Assembly (NCBI RefSeq): GCF_025993685.1
Contig: NZ_DAJPEN010000001.1
Span: forward strand, 434,001 to 498,000
Source of the DNA: Bacteroides mediterraneensis
GTDB taxonomy: Bacteria > Bacteroidota > Bacteroidia > Bacteroidales > Bacteroidaceae
Direction: 5' to 3'
DNA: 64,000 nt
Both the position numbers and the translations under genes were made by a program. Of this stretch, positions 17,255-25,472 are shown piece after piece. The notes under the pieces were generated by a model. It saw nothing but the letters and a program-made list of their open reading frames with translations. It did not search any database and was not told the origin of the DNA. How positions within the stretch are numbered: the stretch's first letter is position 1; every line of letters starts with the position of its first letter.

Positions 17255-18040
17255 ATGATAAAAGCATTGTTTTTTGACATAGACGGCACTTTGGTCAGCT
17301 TTCAGACCCACCGGATACCTGATTCTACGGTACAGGCTATCTGGCAGGCGAAGGAGCTGGGCATCAAAGTGTTCATTTCCACCGGACGCCCGTTCTCACT
17401 CATTAATAATCTGCAGGAAATCAGTGAACTGATAGACGGATATATCACGGTGAATGGTGCGTATTGTTTCATTGGCGAACAGGTGATATCTTGTAGTCCG
17501 ATTCCAGAAGAAGATGTGCGTACCCTTATCCGGCAGGCCGATGAGATGAACTTCGCCTGTATGGTGGTAGGAGAGAAAGACCTGATAATGTACAACAGTA
17601 ATGAAAAAGTGGATTATATTTTCCGACAGATGCTGAATGTACATGGCATGAAAGAAAGCCGTTCGCTCGATGCCTTATGGGCACATCCCATTCTCCAGTT
17701 GACGCCGGTCATTTCGGAGGAAGAGGAACGGCAAATCATGCCTCGGCTTCCTCATTGCGTATCCAGTCGCTGGTATCCCGATTTTGCCGATATTACGGCA
17801 CAAGGTACAGATAAAAGTAAAGGACTGAGAGCTGTCATGGATATCCTGGGACTGAAAAGGGAAGAGACGATGGCCTTTGGCGACGGGGGCAACGACATTC
17901 CCATCGTCCGGGAAGCCGGAATCGGTGTGGCCATGGGCAATGCGAATGAATCACTGAAAGCCGTAGCGGATTACGTGACCGCCTGTGTGGAGGAAGAGGG
18001 CATTCGGAAAGCCCTGGAGCATTTTGTCTTTCAATATTAG
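17255..18040 (+). CDS. Cof-type HAD-IIB hydrolase
   Basis: A 261-residue cytosolic HAD phosphatase of the Cof/YbiV type. Motif I is FFDIDGTLVSF (nucleophile D8, acid D10), motif II STGRPF, and motif III/IV the Lys of DKSKGL followed by FGDGGNDIPIV. The C2-type cap lies between motifs II and III (about 85-190). Relatives dephosphorylate sugar phosphates and flavin or pyridoxal cofactors; the exact substrate cannot be read. It lies 53 nt after the HMA gene and ends before a clear terminator. Confidence 0.92.
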   Translation: MIKALFFDIDGTLVSFQTHRIPDSTVQAIWQAKELGIKVFISTGRPFSLINNLQEISELIDGYITVNGAYCFIGEQVISCSPIPEEDVRTLIRQADEMNFACMVVGEKDLIMYNSNEKVDYIFRQMLNVHGMKESRSLDALWAHPILQLTPVISEEEERQIMPRLPHCVSSRWYPDFADITAQGTDKSKGLRAVMDILGLKREETMAFGDGGNDIPIVREAGIGVAMGNANESLKAVADYVTACVEEEGIRKALEHFVFQY

Positions 18041-18100
18041 AATCTGATGTTCGATATGAGACTGTCGGCTCTTGTTCTGAGAGGACAGTTGAAAATAAAC

Positions 18101-18149
18101 AGCCGATGGAAGTGGAGCCTAATCCCTGCAACCGTCGGCTTCTTTTTTT
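18101..18149 (+). terminator. Rho-independent terminator after the HAD gene
   Basis: AGCCGATGG (18101-18109) pairs with CCGTCGGCT (18132-18140), 9 bp with one G-T pair, followed by a T-run to 18149. Confidence 0.75.
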
Positions 18150-18297
18150 AGGTGACTTCCTTCTACTCTGTGGTATTCCGGAGCATCTGCCGCGTCTGGA
18201 GGTAGGGAGATTTTCGGGTGTAGCCAGCTTATAAACTTTCAGTAAAACGGGTAGAAAACTCTGAGTTATCGTTACAATGGTTTACGCTGTTTCCCAG

Positions 18298-18305
18298 TAT
18301 TTTTG
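18298..18305 (+). promoter_or_regulatory. -7 promoter box for the aldo/keto reductase operon
   Basis: TATTTTTG matches TAnnTTTG, 23 nt upstream of ATG 18328. It argues against the in-frame upstream start at 18277. The region from the terminator to here shows no gene. Confidence 0.4.
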
Positions 18306-18327
18306 TATAGAAATTAAACTACAGATT

Positions 18328-19461
18328 ATGAATCGCAGAAGTTTCTTAAAACGGGTTTCAGGCTATGCATTGGCTACAGCCGGAGTGATGACAGGCATAG
18401 GGGATGTTTTTGCCGGAACAATGCCTGCAAAAGAAAATCAGTCAAACGGTTTTTCCGGCAATCAAAATCCCAGCAAGGATATTGAATATCGGAATCTGGG
18501 CGGAATGAAGGTCACTGCTATCGGTTTAGGCTGTCTGCCGATGGTAGGTTATTATGGAGGTAAATACGAAAAGAAGGACATGATTGCTCTTATCCGCCGG
18601 GCATACGACCAAGGTGTCACGTTGTTCGATACGGCGGAAGTGTACGGACCTTATACCAGTGAGGAATGGGTGGGCGAAGCTGTCGCACCTTTCCGGGATA
18701 AGGTGAAGATTGAAACGAAGTTCGGATTTGGCGTGGAAGAAGGTCAGCCAACCGCCTTGAACAGTCAGCCTGCTCACATTCGCCGGGCGGTGGAAGGTTC
18801 ATTGAAACGGCTGCATACCGATTATATAGACCTTTTGTATCAACATCGGGTAGACCCGAAAGTGCCGATGGAAGAGGTGGCAGGCGTAGTGAAAGACTTG
18901 ATGCAGGAAGGCAAGGTGTTACATTGGGGATTATCCGAGGCCAGTTCCCGCTCTATACGGAGAGCGCATGCGGTATGTCCGCTTTCTGCCGTACAGAGTG
19001 AATACGCCATCTGGTGGAGGGAACCGGAGACCAAGATATTTCCTACTCTTCAGGAACTGGGAATCGGTTTTGTGCCTTATTGTCCGCTCGGACGGGCTTT
19101 TCTTACAGGAATTATCCACGAAAACAGTCGTTTCCAAAAGGGGGACAGACGGTATAATTTGCCACAGTTTCAGCCTGAAGCATTGAAACACAACATGCCG
19201 CTGGTTTATCTGGTACAAGAATGGGCGAAGCGCAAAGGTGTGACTCCGGCGCAGTTTGCGTTGATATGGATGCTCTCTCGCAAACCGTGGATTGTTCCTA
19301 TACCCGGTACGACGAACCCCATTCATTTGGACGATTTTCTGGGGGCATCTTCCGTACGGCTCACTCCTTACGAAATGGAAGAGTTCGACGCTGCTTATGC
19401 TCAAATTGACTTGATGGGGCATCGTGCTGACCCGTTCACGGAAAGTCAGATTGACAAGTGA
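18328..19461 (+). CDS. Tat-exported aldo/keto reductase
   Basis: A 377-residue protein. The N-terminus MNRRSFLKR and the following hydrophobic stretch to about residue 29 form a twin-arginine signal peptide, so the enzyme is exported folded, presumably with NADP(H) or another cofactor bound. The mature part is an aldo/keto reductase TIM barrel: GLGCLPMVGYYG, LFDTAEVYGPYTSEEWVGEA (catalytic Asp and Tyr), the Lys in KIETKFGFG, DLLYQHRVDP (His), and IPGTTNPIHLDD near the C-terminus. It is first in an operon with a CMD-type protein and a TatA homologue. Substrate is unknown; start choice is supported by the -7 box and the Tat motif. Confidence 0.9.
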   Translation: MNRRSFLKRVSGYALATAGVMTGIGDVFAGTMPAKENQSNGFSGNQNPSKDIEYRNLGGMKVTAIGLGCLPMVGYYGGKYEKKDMIALIRRAYDQGVTLFDTAEVYGPYTSEEWVGEAVAPFRDKVKIETKFGFGVEEGQPTALNSQPAHIRRAVEGSLKRLHTDYIDLLYQHRVDPKVPMEEVAGVVKDLMQEGKVLHWGLSEASSRSIRRAHAVCPLSAVQSEYAIWWREPETKIFPTLQELGIGFVPYCPLGRAFLTGIIHENSRFQKGDRRYNLPQFQPEALKHNMPLVYLVQEWAKRKGVTPAQFALIWMLSRKPWIVPIPGTTNPIHLDDFLGASSVRLTPYEMEEFDAAYAQIDLMGHRADPFTESQIDK

Positions 19462-19487
19462 CAACAGATTAATAAGCGAAAAAACGT

Positions 19488-20636
19488 ATGAAAAAGGTCA
19501 TAGGAATTATAGCTTTCGTGCTGGCTGGTTGCTGGTCTACGATGGCGCAAACAGATTACAAGATGGATAGAATAGACGTATGCAAAGAAAATTATCACTC
19601 CCTGTTCGGTGGGGAGGCACTGACCGGACAAGGTACGGATCCGGAGATGATGGATATTTTACAGAAGTTTATTTTCGGCGAGGTGTTTCAGGCGGGAAAA
19701 TTGTCCCTGAAGCAGCGTGAAATGATTACGTGTGTGACCCTTGCCGTTATGCAGACTCTTCCGCAATTGAAAGCCCATGCGGGAGCGGCACTTCGTGTGG
19801 GGGTTACCCCCGAAGAACTTCGCGAAGTGATGTATCTTACAGCTCCGTTTATCGGTTTCCCGAGGATGCTGAATGCAGTCGCTGCCGTAAACGAGGTATT
19901 CAAAGACCGGGGTGTTCCTCTTCCTCTGGAGAAGCAGGGAACAGTTACGGAAAGTAACCGCCATGAGACAGGCAAGGCGATTCAGGACAAACTCTATCCC
20001 GGGGGCATTGCTTCGGTGATGAAGGGACTACCCGGTGATATAGGCAAGGAGGTAGAGCAATTCCTTACGGATTATTTCTTCGGCGAGATATACAGTCGTG
20101 GTGTACTCGACTTACCGACCCGTGAACTGTTAGGATATTGTGTGCTGACAACATTGGAAGCCGAAAGCCAGCTTCAATCGCATTATCATGGTAATATCAG
20201 TGTGGGCAATACGCCCGAAATGTTGGCGGCGGCTGTCGTTCAGTGTCTGCCTTATATAGGTTTTCCCGCTGCTATCAAGGCTTTGCGTATTATCAAACAG
20301 GAATATGCCCCATCTGTTCCTGCTGCAAATAATTTGGTGCGTTTGTCAAAGATTGTCGTGGACCCAGCACAGCTTGATACTTACAATGCTTTTCTGAAAG
20401 AAGAAATTGAAGCTTCGATGCGGCTGGAACCGGGCGTGTTGGCACTTTATGCAACTGCCGAGAAGGATGCTCCGCACAAAGTGACTATCCTTGAAATCTA
20501 TGCCGACCGCTCTGCTTACGAGAGTCATCTGAAAACAGCGCATTTTGTGAAATATAAGCAGGGTACGCTATCGATGGTGAAGGAGCTGGAACTGGTGGAT
20601 GTGGATCCGCTGATACCAGGATTGAGAATGAAATGA
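19488..20636 (+). CDS. Exported carboxymuconolactone decarboxylase-like protein fused to a monooxygenase-like domain
   Basis: 382 residues. It has a signal peptide (about 1-20, ending MAQ; a Cys near residue 15 could alternatively serve as a weak lipobox). Two carboxymuconolactone decarboxylase (CMD) repeats follow: one near 45-135 (MITCVTLAVMQTLPQLKAHA) and one near 175-270 (LLGYCVLTTLEAESQLQSHY). Each keeps one Cys and a His but lacks a CxxC. The C-terminal about 90 residues resemble an ABM/YgiN-type monooxygenase domain (ILEIYADRSAYESHLKTAHF). The order CMD-CMD-ABM in one exported chain is uncommon. It sits between the Tat-exported reductase (26 nt) and tatA (33 nt). Confidence 0.82.
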   Translation: MKKVIGIIAFVLAGCWSTMAQTDYKMDRIDVCKENYHSLFGGEALTGQGTDPEMMDILQKFIFGEVFQAGKLSLKQREMITCVTLAVMQTLPQLKAHAGAALRVGVTPEELREVMYLTAPFIGFPRMLNAVAAVNEVFKDRGVPLPLEKQGTVTESNRHETGKAIQDKLYPGGIASVMKGLPGDIGKEVEQFLTDYFFGEIYSRGVLDLPTRELLGYCVLTTLEAESQLQSHYHGNISVGNTPEMLAAAVVQCLPYIGFPAAIKALRIIKQEYAPSVPAANNLVRLSKIVVDPAQLDTYNAFLKEEIEASMRLEPGVLALYATAEKDAPHKVTILEIYADRSAYESHLKTAHFVKYKQGTLSMVKELELVDVDPLIPGLRMK

Positions 20637-20669
20637 GGCAATCAAAACAAAATCTTATAAAATTAAAAA

Positions 20670-20867
20670 ATGATGTTTGGAATAGGGACGCAAGAGATAA
20701 TCTTTATCGTGTTGATAGTTCTGTTGTTTTTTGGCGGTAAAAAAATCCCTGAACTGATGAAAGGACTTGGTAAAGGAGTACGTAGCTTTAAAGAAGGGGT
20801 AAAAGGCGTAGAAACCGATTTGGATATGAGGGATGCAAATTCGGATGCAAATAAAAATCTCCTGTAA
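20670..20867 (+). CDS. tatA: Sec-independent translocase subunit TatA/E
   Basis: A 65-residue protein with one N-terminal membrane helix followed by the hallmark FFGGKKIPELMKGLGKG (F-G-x-x-x-L-P hinge plus amphipathic helix), then a short charged tail. It forms the pore-like component of the Tat system that exports folded proteins such as the upstream reductase. No tatC follows, although tatA and tatC are often neighbours. The DNA immediately downstream is a scar of toxin and integrase fragments, and the last residues (about DMRDANSDANKNLL) may have been altered by that event. Confidence 0.88.
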   Translation: MMFGIGTQEIIFIVLIVLLFFGGKKIPELMKGLGKGVRSFKEGVKGVETDLDMRDANSDANKNLL

Positions 20868-20872
20868 TTTGA

Positions 20873-21022
20873 ATGATGGTATCTCATAGAGAATATGTAA
20901 ACCTCTATTATATCATCATGCACGGAGTAAACGATTCTATGCTCTGCATTAATTCTTCTTGACCATTTTCCTGCCAGTTCATATTTAAGCGGTTCGGGTT
21001 TTCCTATTCCTGTGTATGGGTG
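20873..21022 (-). pseudogene. YoeB/Txe-type toxin, C-terminal remnant
   Basis: In one minus-strand frame the DNA encodes HPYTGIGKPEPLKYELAGK followed by WSRRINAEHRIVYSV and ending IFSMRYHH. This is the C-terminal half of YoeB-type mRNA interferases, including the catalytic-region W-S-R-R-I, the E-H-R and the terminal Y-H. The N-terminal half is absent and the frame has no stop near its natural end (it reads on across tatA antisense). No YefM antitoxin is visible. It abuts the integrase remnant at 21019-21026. Confidence 0.7.
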
Positions 21023-21023
21023 T

Positions 21024-21509
21024 GCGTAGGTATAAATCTTCTCTTTTGTATTTCTGCTGAATAAATTCTTTGAGTAATCTTACTGTATAGACCTAAATCC
21101 AATAAGTAGCTTTGGAAACCCCATTGCCTACCAGCTTTTCCTGTTCTTGGTTATGCTCTTCAAAAACTTCAAACAGCGTTTTTTCTTTGAGTGATTCTAC
21201 CTTATCGAAGTAAGCGTCACGTAATAGTTCTGCTGTGATGATAAAACCTCTGTCTAATAATTCTGCTTCCTTCTGATAGAGTTTGGCTTTGATTGCTTTT
21301 AGATAATTGTTGAGGCTTTGAGCTTCTTCGTCTTTACCTTTTACTTGTTGCTTGGCTTTATCCCAATTGCAAGATTTTACTCTTTTACCTGTAGAAAATG
21401 CACATCTTTCTCCATTTACTGTGAGCACAACCTCTATTGATGCTGTACCATCTTTTCTAACTCTGCTCTCTCTTATGAAAAAGAGAATGGCAAATGAACT
21501 TCTTACCAT
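21024..21509 (-). pseudogene. Tyrosine recombinase (integrase), N-terminal remnant with internal stop
   Basis: From ATG 21509 the minus strand encodes 138 residues of a Bacteroidetes conjugative-element/phage-type integrase: an arm-binding beta domain (VRKDGTASIEVVLTVNGER), then helices of the core-binding domain (KTLFEVFEEHNQEQEKLVG, GVSKATYW). A TAG at 21093-21095 interrupts it. The same frame continues with YTVRLLKEFIQQKYKRED, still integrase-like, until about 21024, where the frame meets the YoeB fragment. The catalytic domain is entirely missing, so this is a dead gene and a marker of past mobile-element activity. Confidence 0.78.
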
Positions 21510-21819
21510 AGTTTAATCATTTTAAATTAGACATTGGGAAGTCCTTTCAAATATGATATATCTTTCTGTTTATGAGGTAGATGAAGAAATTTTTGTGTGC
21601 AGTTTCGATAAAATATGGAATTGCACACAGATTGCACACAAAATATCCTCTTTTCAGCCCATTTTCAAGGATAATCAGCCACTTATTACCCTTAGAAAAA
21701 CAAGCCTGATTCAAGCAATATTCCGCTTTAATTTCAGCATCCATTCACAACGATTTATAAGAAGCACAACAGACGAAAAGTGATGGGATTTTATCATTTC
21801 TCCATGTAGTACGGATAAA
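21510..21819. other. Intergenic stretch without a supported gene
   Basis: A 310-nt A+T-rich gap between the integrase remnant and the terminator of the GGGtGRT gene. Short open frames occur on both strands, but none has a recognisable product, signal peptide or ribosome site. It may be part of the same decayed element. Confidence 0.5.
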
Positions 21820-21857
21820 ATAAAAATCCCCATAACTCAGAGAGTTACAGGGATTTA
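21820..21857 (-). terminator. Rho-independent terminator of the NifU-like/GGGtGRT operon
   Basis: Read on the minus strand, AAATCCCTGTAACTC pairs with GAGTTATGGGGATTT (7 and 6 bp separated by a 2-nt mismatch), followed by a T-rich run. It lies 22 nt after the stop at 21879. Confidence 0.75.
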
Positions 21858-21878
21858 TATGATTGAATCAAGTATAAA

Positions 21879-22889
21879 TTACTTATTCAAAGCCAAAGCT
21901 ACGTTCACAGCGCAAGCTACTGTACATCCTACCATCGGGTTGTTACCGATACCCAAGAATCCCATCATTTCTACGTGAGCAGGAACTGATGAAGAACCAG
22001 CGAACTGTGCGTCTGAGTGCATACGGCCCATAGTATCTGTCATACCGTAAGAAGCAGGACCTGCAGCCATGTTATCCGGGTGAAGTGTACGACCTGTACC
22101 ACCACCTGAAGCTACTGAGAAGTAAGGCTTACCAGCAAGAACACGTTCTTTCTTGTAAGTACCTGCAACCGGGTGCTGGAAACGAGTCGGGTTAGTAGAG
22201 TTACCTGTGATAGATACATCTACATTTTCGTGCCACATGATAGCTACACCTTCACGTACATCGTCTGCACCGTAGCATTTTACTTTTGCACGAGGACCGT
22301 CTGAATACGGAGTTTCTTTTACGATGTTCAAATCACCTGTGAAGTAATCGAACTTAGTCTGAACGTAAGTAAATCCGTTGATACGAGAGATAATCATCGC
22401 AGCGTCTTTACCCAGACCGTTCAAGATACAGCGCAACGGGTTCTTACGAACTTTGTTGGCCATTTCTGCAATCTTGATAGCACCTTCTGCAGCAGCGAAT
22501 GATTCGTGGCCTGCCAAGAAAGCGAAGCACTGAGTTTCTTCACGGAGCAGACGAGCTGCCAGGTTACCATGACCCAAACCTACTTTACGGTCATCGGCTA
22601 CTGAACCCGGAATACAGAAAGCCTGCAAACCGATACCGATTGCTTCTGCAGCGTCGGCAGCGTTTTTGCAACCTTTTTTCAGTGCGATGGCACAACCTAC
22701 TACGTATGCCCATTTAGCATTCTCGAAGCAGATACCCTGAGTTTCCTGACAAGTCAGATACGGATCAAGGCCGGCTGCGTCACAGATTGCGTTAGCTTCT
22801 TCAATGTCTTTGATACCGTTTTCATTCAAAGCAGCCAAAATCTGCTTGATACGACGGTCCTGACTTTCAAACTGTACTGGTCTAATCAT
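21879..22889 (-). CDS. GGGtGRT family protein
   Basis: A 336-residue protein of the family named for its conserved GGGTGRT motif, visible here in FSVASGGGTGRTLHPDN (about residue 265). Several Cys occur in conserved-looking contexts (AICDAAGLDPYLTCQETQGICFENA near the N-terminus; GCTVACAVN at the end), which would suit Fe-S or another metal ligand. The biochemical role is not established to my knowledge. It follows the NifU-like gene by 17 nt, an association I recognise from other anaerobes, so an Fe-S-dependent anaerobic function is inferred. No signal peptide. It ends at a strong terminator. Confidence 0.88.
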   Translation of the reverse strand: MIRPVQFESQDRRIKQILAALNENGIKDIEEANAICDAAGLDPYLTCQETQGICFENAKWAYVVGCAIALKKGCKNAADAAEAIGIGLQAFCIPGSVADDRKVGLGHGNLAARLLREETQCFAFLAGHESFAAAEGAIKIAEMANKVRKNPLRCILNGLGKDAAMIISRINGFTYVQTKFDYFTGDLNIVKETPYSDGPRAKVKCYGADDVREGVAIMWHENVDVSITGNSTNPTRFQHPVAGTYKKERVLAGKPYFSVASGGGTGRTLHPDNMAAGPASYGMTDTMGRMHSDAQFAGSSSVPAHVEMMGFLGIGNNPMVGCTVACAVNVALALNK

Positions 22890-22906
22890 AATCTGTATCC
22901 TCCTTA

Positions 22907-23608
22907 TTATTCTTTACGTGGGTCAATATATTTAACTGCGCCTTGTTCGGGTTTGAAGCGTCCGTAAGTTCCGGTAACAGCTTTCAATGCTTCGTTTGCA
23001 TCTACACCCTTCTTGATCTGTTCCATGAATTTACCCATGTGAACAAATTCGTAACCGATTACCTGGTTGTCTTTGTCCAAAGCCATACGAGTGATATAAC
23101 CTTCTGTCAGTTCCAAGTAACGAGTACCTTTTGCTTTTGTACCATACAGAGTACCAGTCTGGCTGCGGAGTCCTTTACCCAAGTCTTCCAAGCCTGCACC
23201 AATCATCAAACCGCCTTCAGAGAAAGCTGACTGAGTACGACCGTAAACAATCTGCAGGAACAATTCACGCATTGCGGTGTTGATGGCATCGCAAACCAAG
23301 TCTGTATTCAGTGCTTCCAGAATTGTCTTACCCGGCAGGATTTCAGATGCCATAGCAGCTGAGTGAGTCATACCTGAGCAACCGATAGTTTCTACCAGAC
23401 ATTCTTCGATTACACCTTCTTTGACGTTCAAAGTCAGTTTACAAGCACCCTGCTGCGGAGCACACCATCCCACACCATGAGTTAAGCCTGAAATGTCTTT
23501 GATTTCTTTTGCTTGAATCCATTTTCCTTCTTCAGGAATTGGGGCCGGACCGTGGTTAGGTCCTTTAGCAACACAACACATGTGTTCAACTTCATGTGAA
23601 TAAATCAT
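22907..23608 (-). CDS. NifU-like iron-sulfur scaffold protein (partner of GGGtGRT)
   Basis: A 233-residue protein related to the NifU/IscU scaffold fold. The scaffold-type cysteines lie in GWCAPQQGACKLTL and ETIGCSGMTHSAAMASE, the latter matching the IscU region 'GCxASxASxS'. An additional CC pair occurs at residues 11-12 of the N-terminus. The C-terminal about 90 residues (YLELTEGYITRM to KYIDPRKE) are not part of standard IscU. It presumably assembles or carries an Fe-S cluster for the adjacent GGGtGRT protein, with which it forms an operon (17-nt gap). The start ATG 23608 is first in frame after a -7 box. Confidence 0.85.
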   Translation of the reverse strand: MIYSHEVEHMCCVAKGPNHGPAPIPEEGKWIQAKEIKDISGLTHGVGWCAPQQGACKLTLNVKEGVIEECLVETIGCSGMTHSAAMASEILPGKTILEALNTDLVCDAINTAMRELFLQIVYGRTQSAFSEGGLMIGAGLEDLGKGLRSQTGTLYGTKAKGTRYLELTEGYITRMALDKDNQVIGYEFVHMGKFMEQIKKGVDANEALKAVTGTYGRFKPEQGAVKYIDPRKE

Positions 23609-23687
23609 ATTCTTTACGTTTTATTGGTAATAAAAAATAAGTATTTCGTAAACCACGAATTACGGAATTTCTTCCTTAATCCGCACG

Positions 23688-23695
23688 CAAAGTTA
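23688..23695 (-). promoter_or_regulatory. -7 promoter box for the NifU-like/GGGtGRT operon
   Basis: Minus strand reads TAACTTTG (TAnnTTTG), 80 nt upstream of the start at 23608, implying an untranslated leader of roughly 70 nt. Confidence 0.45.
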
Positions 23696-23824
23696 GTCGT
23701 TTTATTTCTTTCTGCAACGTGCGAAACCAAACTTTTTCTTACATTTTAATGATATTTTTTCCAGTTTGGCCTGTTTTGCAAACTCTGCTTGCCAAAATGT
23801 TTTTCCTCTTCTGAAAGAATCTTG

Positions 23825-23832
23825 TATCTTTG
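23825..23832 (+). promoter_or_regulatory. -7 promoter box for the DMP19-like gene
   Basis: TATCTTTG matches TAnnTTTG, 68 nt upstream of ATG 23900. The 23609-23899 gap thus carries two divergent promoters and no other visible feature. Confidence 0.45.
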
Positions 23833-23899
23833 CCGCAGATACGGTGACAAGCCGTATGGCAGGTCTACATAAAGATAGGTAATAATTATTAGGTATAGC

Positions 23900-24409
23900 A
23901 TGGAAATGAATCAGATTACGGTGTCCGATGCGGATTTGCGCAAAGGAGCGGAAGAGGGAATGGACGCGTTCTTGAAGGTGTTTATCGACAAGTACCTGGA
24001 GGTGACGGGTGGGGTGATTAATGAGCAAACCATGCCGTTGCTGAACGGCTATCAGCATACATTGCTGGGGTATCACTTTTTCCGGGAGGAAGTGATGGAA
24101 GGCGGTTTTGTGCAGCTCATCCAGAATGGGTATGGGCCGTATATATTTGACAATCCGTTTGCCAAGGCGATGCGTCTGTTTGGGGTGAAGGACTTTTCGA
24201 AGCTGATTTATGAAGCTAAGGAGATTTACGATGCCCACCGTGCCGATTTGGAGAAAGACTGTACGGAAGATGAGTTCATGGCCATGTACGAGCAGTATGA
24301 GGCGTTCGACGATTTGGAAGAGAAGTATATGGAAGAGGAAGAGCTGATTACGGCGCAGATTGCCGCTTACGTGGACGAGCATTTGGATTCTTTTGCTGCG
24401 ATAAAATAG
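23900..24409 (+). CDS. DMP19-like (DUF4375) acidic protein
   Basis: A 169-residue, strongly acidic, mostly helical cytosolic protein. The region MPLLNGYQHTLLGYHFFREEVMEGGFVQLIQNGYGPYIF resembles DMP19-type proteins (the G-G-F-x-Q-x-x-x-N-G-x-G pattern). In Neisseria, DMP19 mimics DNA charge and binds a repressor and the nucleoid protein HU. Whether this protein mimics DNA is unknown; the C-terminal Glu/Asp-rich helices (KDCTEDEFMAMYEQYEAF onward) would allow it. It is a single-gene unit divergent from the NifU-like operon. Confidence 0.7.
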   Translation: MEMNQITVSDADLRKGAEEGMDAFLKVFIDKYLEVTGGVINEQTMPLLNGYQHTLLGYHFFREEVMEGGFVQLIQNGYGPYIFDNPFAKAMRLFGVKDFSKLIYEAKEIYDAHRADLEKDCTEDEFMAMYEQYEAFDDLEEKYMEEEELITAQIAAYVDEHLDSFAAIK

Positions 24410-24532
24410 GATAGGTTTATTTATGTTAAATTTAGACTCTTCTTATGCAGTGTTTTCTTTTTTTCGCGTTTATTTGGTGAATTTTAAGTCTGGATTTTAA
24501 TTTATAAACTAAAGATAAGAGTAGGATAAAGT

Positions 24533-25372
24533 ATGAAAAAACAGAAATGGGCAGTAGTTTTTGCTGCATTATTGGCAATGGTAGGGTTTAGTTCTTGTTT
24601 GAACTCTGAAGATGATGGCGTAAGAACGTTAGAGGATTATGCCGAAGTGAATTCAAGCAGTTTTGGGGGACTGTCTTTTACTTCTATGTATGGCTGGGTG
24701 TGTGTGCCCAATAAGACGGTGGCATCTGCTCCTGAATCAAAACTGGCTTATATTGCTTATCAGTATAACAATGCAGATATGCAGGCTATTACTTCTACTT
24801 CCACCAATTTGCCTGTGACTTTGTTGTATGATCCGGTTTATTTGAAAGATTTGGGTTATCCGTCTTCTAATTTGCCTTTGAACACGGAGACGGTTTCTAT
24901 TTATTCATTGGGAGAGAATGCCGGATTTGTGTGGGGAAAAAACAAGTATTTGGTTTTGGCGCCTACTTATCTGTTGAAGACAGGTACAACTACGGACAAT
25001 TTGAAGACGGAATTGGCCAATCATAGCCTAAGCGTATATTACTTGGCTGAGGATGACGATGTGCAAGCTAAAACTTTGACCTTGCACCTGCGTTATAAGA
25101 TTGCGGGAGTAGGATATTCTTCTGTAGAAGAAAATTCTGATACGGATGAAAGCTGGGCTGCTGATTATAGCGTACAATACCAATATACAGATGTCTCTTA
25201 TATAAGTTTGAATTATCTGCTTTCCCAATATAAGGCGGTTCATGGATCCGATCCTGAAAAGATAGCTGTGGAGTATGAATGCAGCAATAGAAGTACAGCT
25301 GTGCCTACAATTGCTAACAAACAAGTAAAGACAGTCACTTTCTCTTTGTATAAGGATACGGCTAATCAATAA
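24533..25372 (+). CDS. Uncharacterised lipoprotein
   Basis: A 279-residue predicted lipoprotein with lipobox GFSSC (Cys about residue 22), followed by an acidic stretch LNSEDDG and a beta-rich body with many Tyr, Thr and Ser. The general look (Cys, short acidic linker, beta domain) is like NigD-type Bacteroides surface lipoproteins, but I cannot assign the family. It is transcribed alone and ends before a perfect-stem terminator. No partner outer-membrane gene is adjacent. Confidence 0.7.
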   Translation: MKKQKWAVVFAALLAMVGFSSCLNSEDDGVRTLEDYAEVNSSSFGGLSFTSMYGWVCVPNKTVASAPESKLAYIAYQYNNADMQAITSTSTNLPVTLLYDPVYLKDLGYPSSNLPLNTETVSIYSLGENAGFVWGKNKYLVLAPTYLLKTGTTTDNLKTELANHSLSVYYLAEDDDVQAKTLTLHLRYKIAGVGYSSVEENSDTDESWAADYSVQYQYTDVSYISLNYLLSQYKAVHGSDPEKIAVEYECSNRSTAVPTIANKQVKTVTFSLYKDTANQ

Positions 25373-25392
25373 AATAATAAAAATATAGGTAG

Positions 25393-25441
25393 ACTGCATG
25401 GCAGGAAGTCGACACAAGACGGGTTGCCATGCAGTTTTTTT
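25393..25441 (+). terminator. Rho-independent terminator
   Basis: ACTGCATGGCA (25393-25403) pairs perfectly with TGCCATGCAGT (25425-25435), 11 bp, followed by a T-run through 25441. Confidence 0.9.
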
Positions 25442-25472
25442 ATGTGTCTTGCAAAGCCTTTACGTTCGTTCC

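Noticed and set aside
18277..18327. N-terminal extension of the aldo/keto reductase
   Set aside because: It would precede the Tat signal peptide and overlap the -7 box at 18298-18305.
21547..21744. 65-codon minus-strand frame upstream of the integrase remnant
   Set aside because: No recognisable family and no translation signal; probably non-coding remnant DNA.
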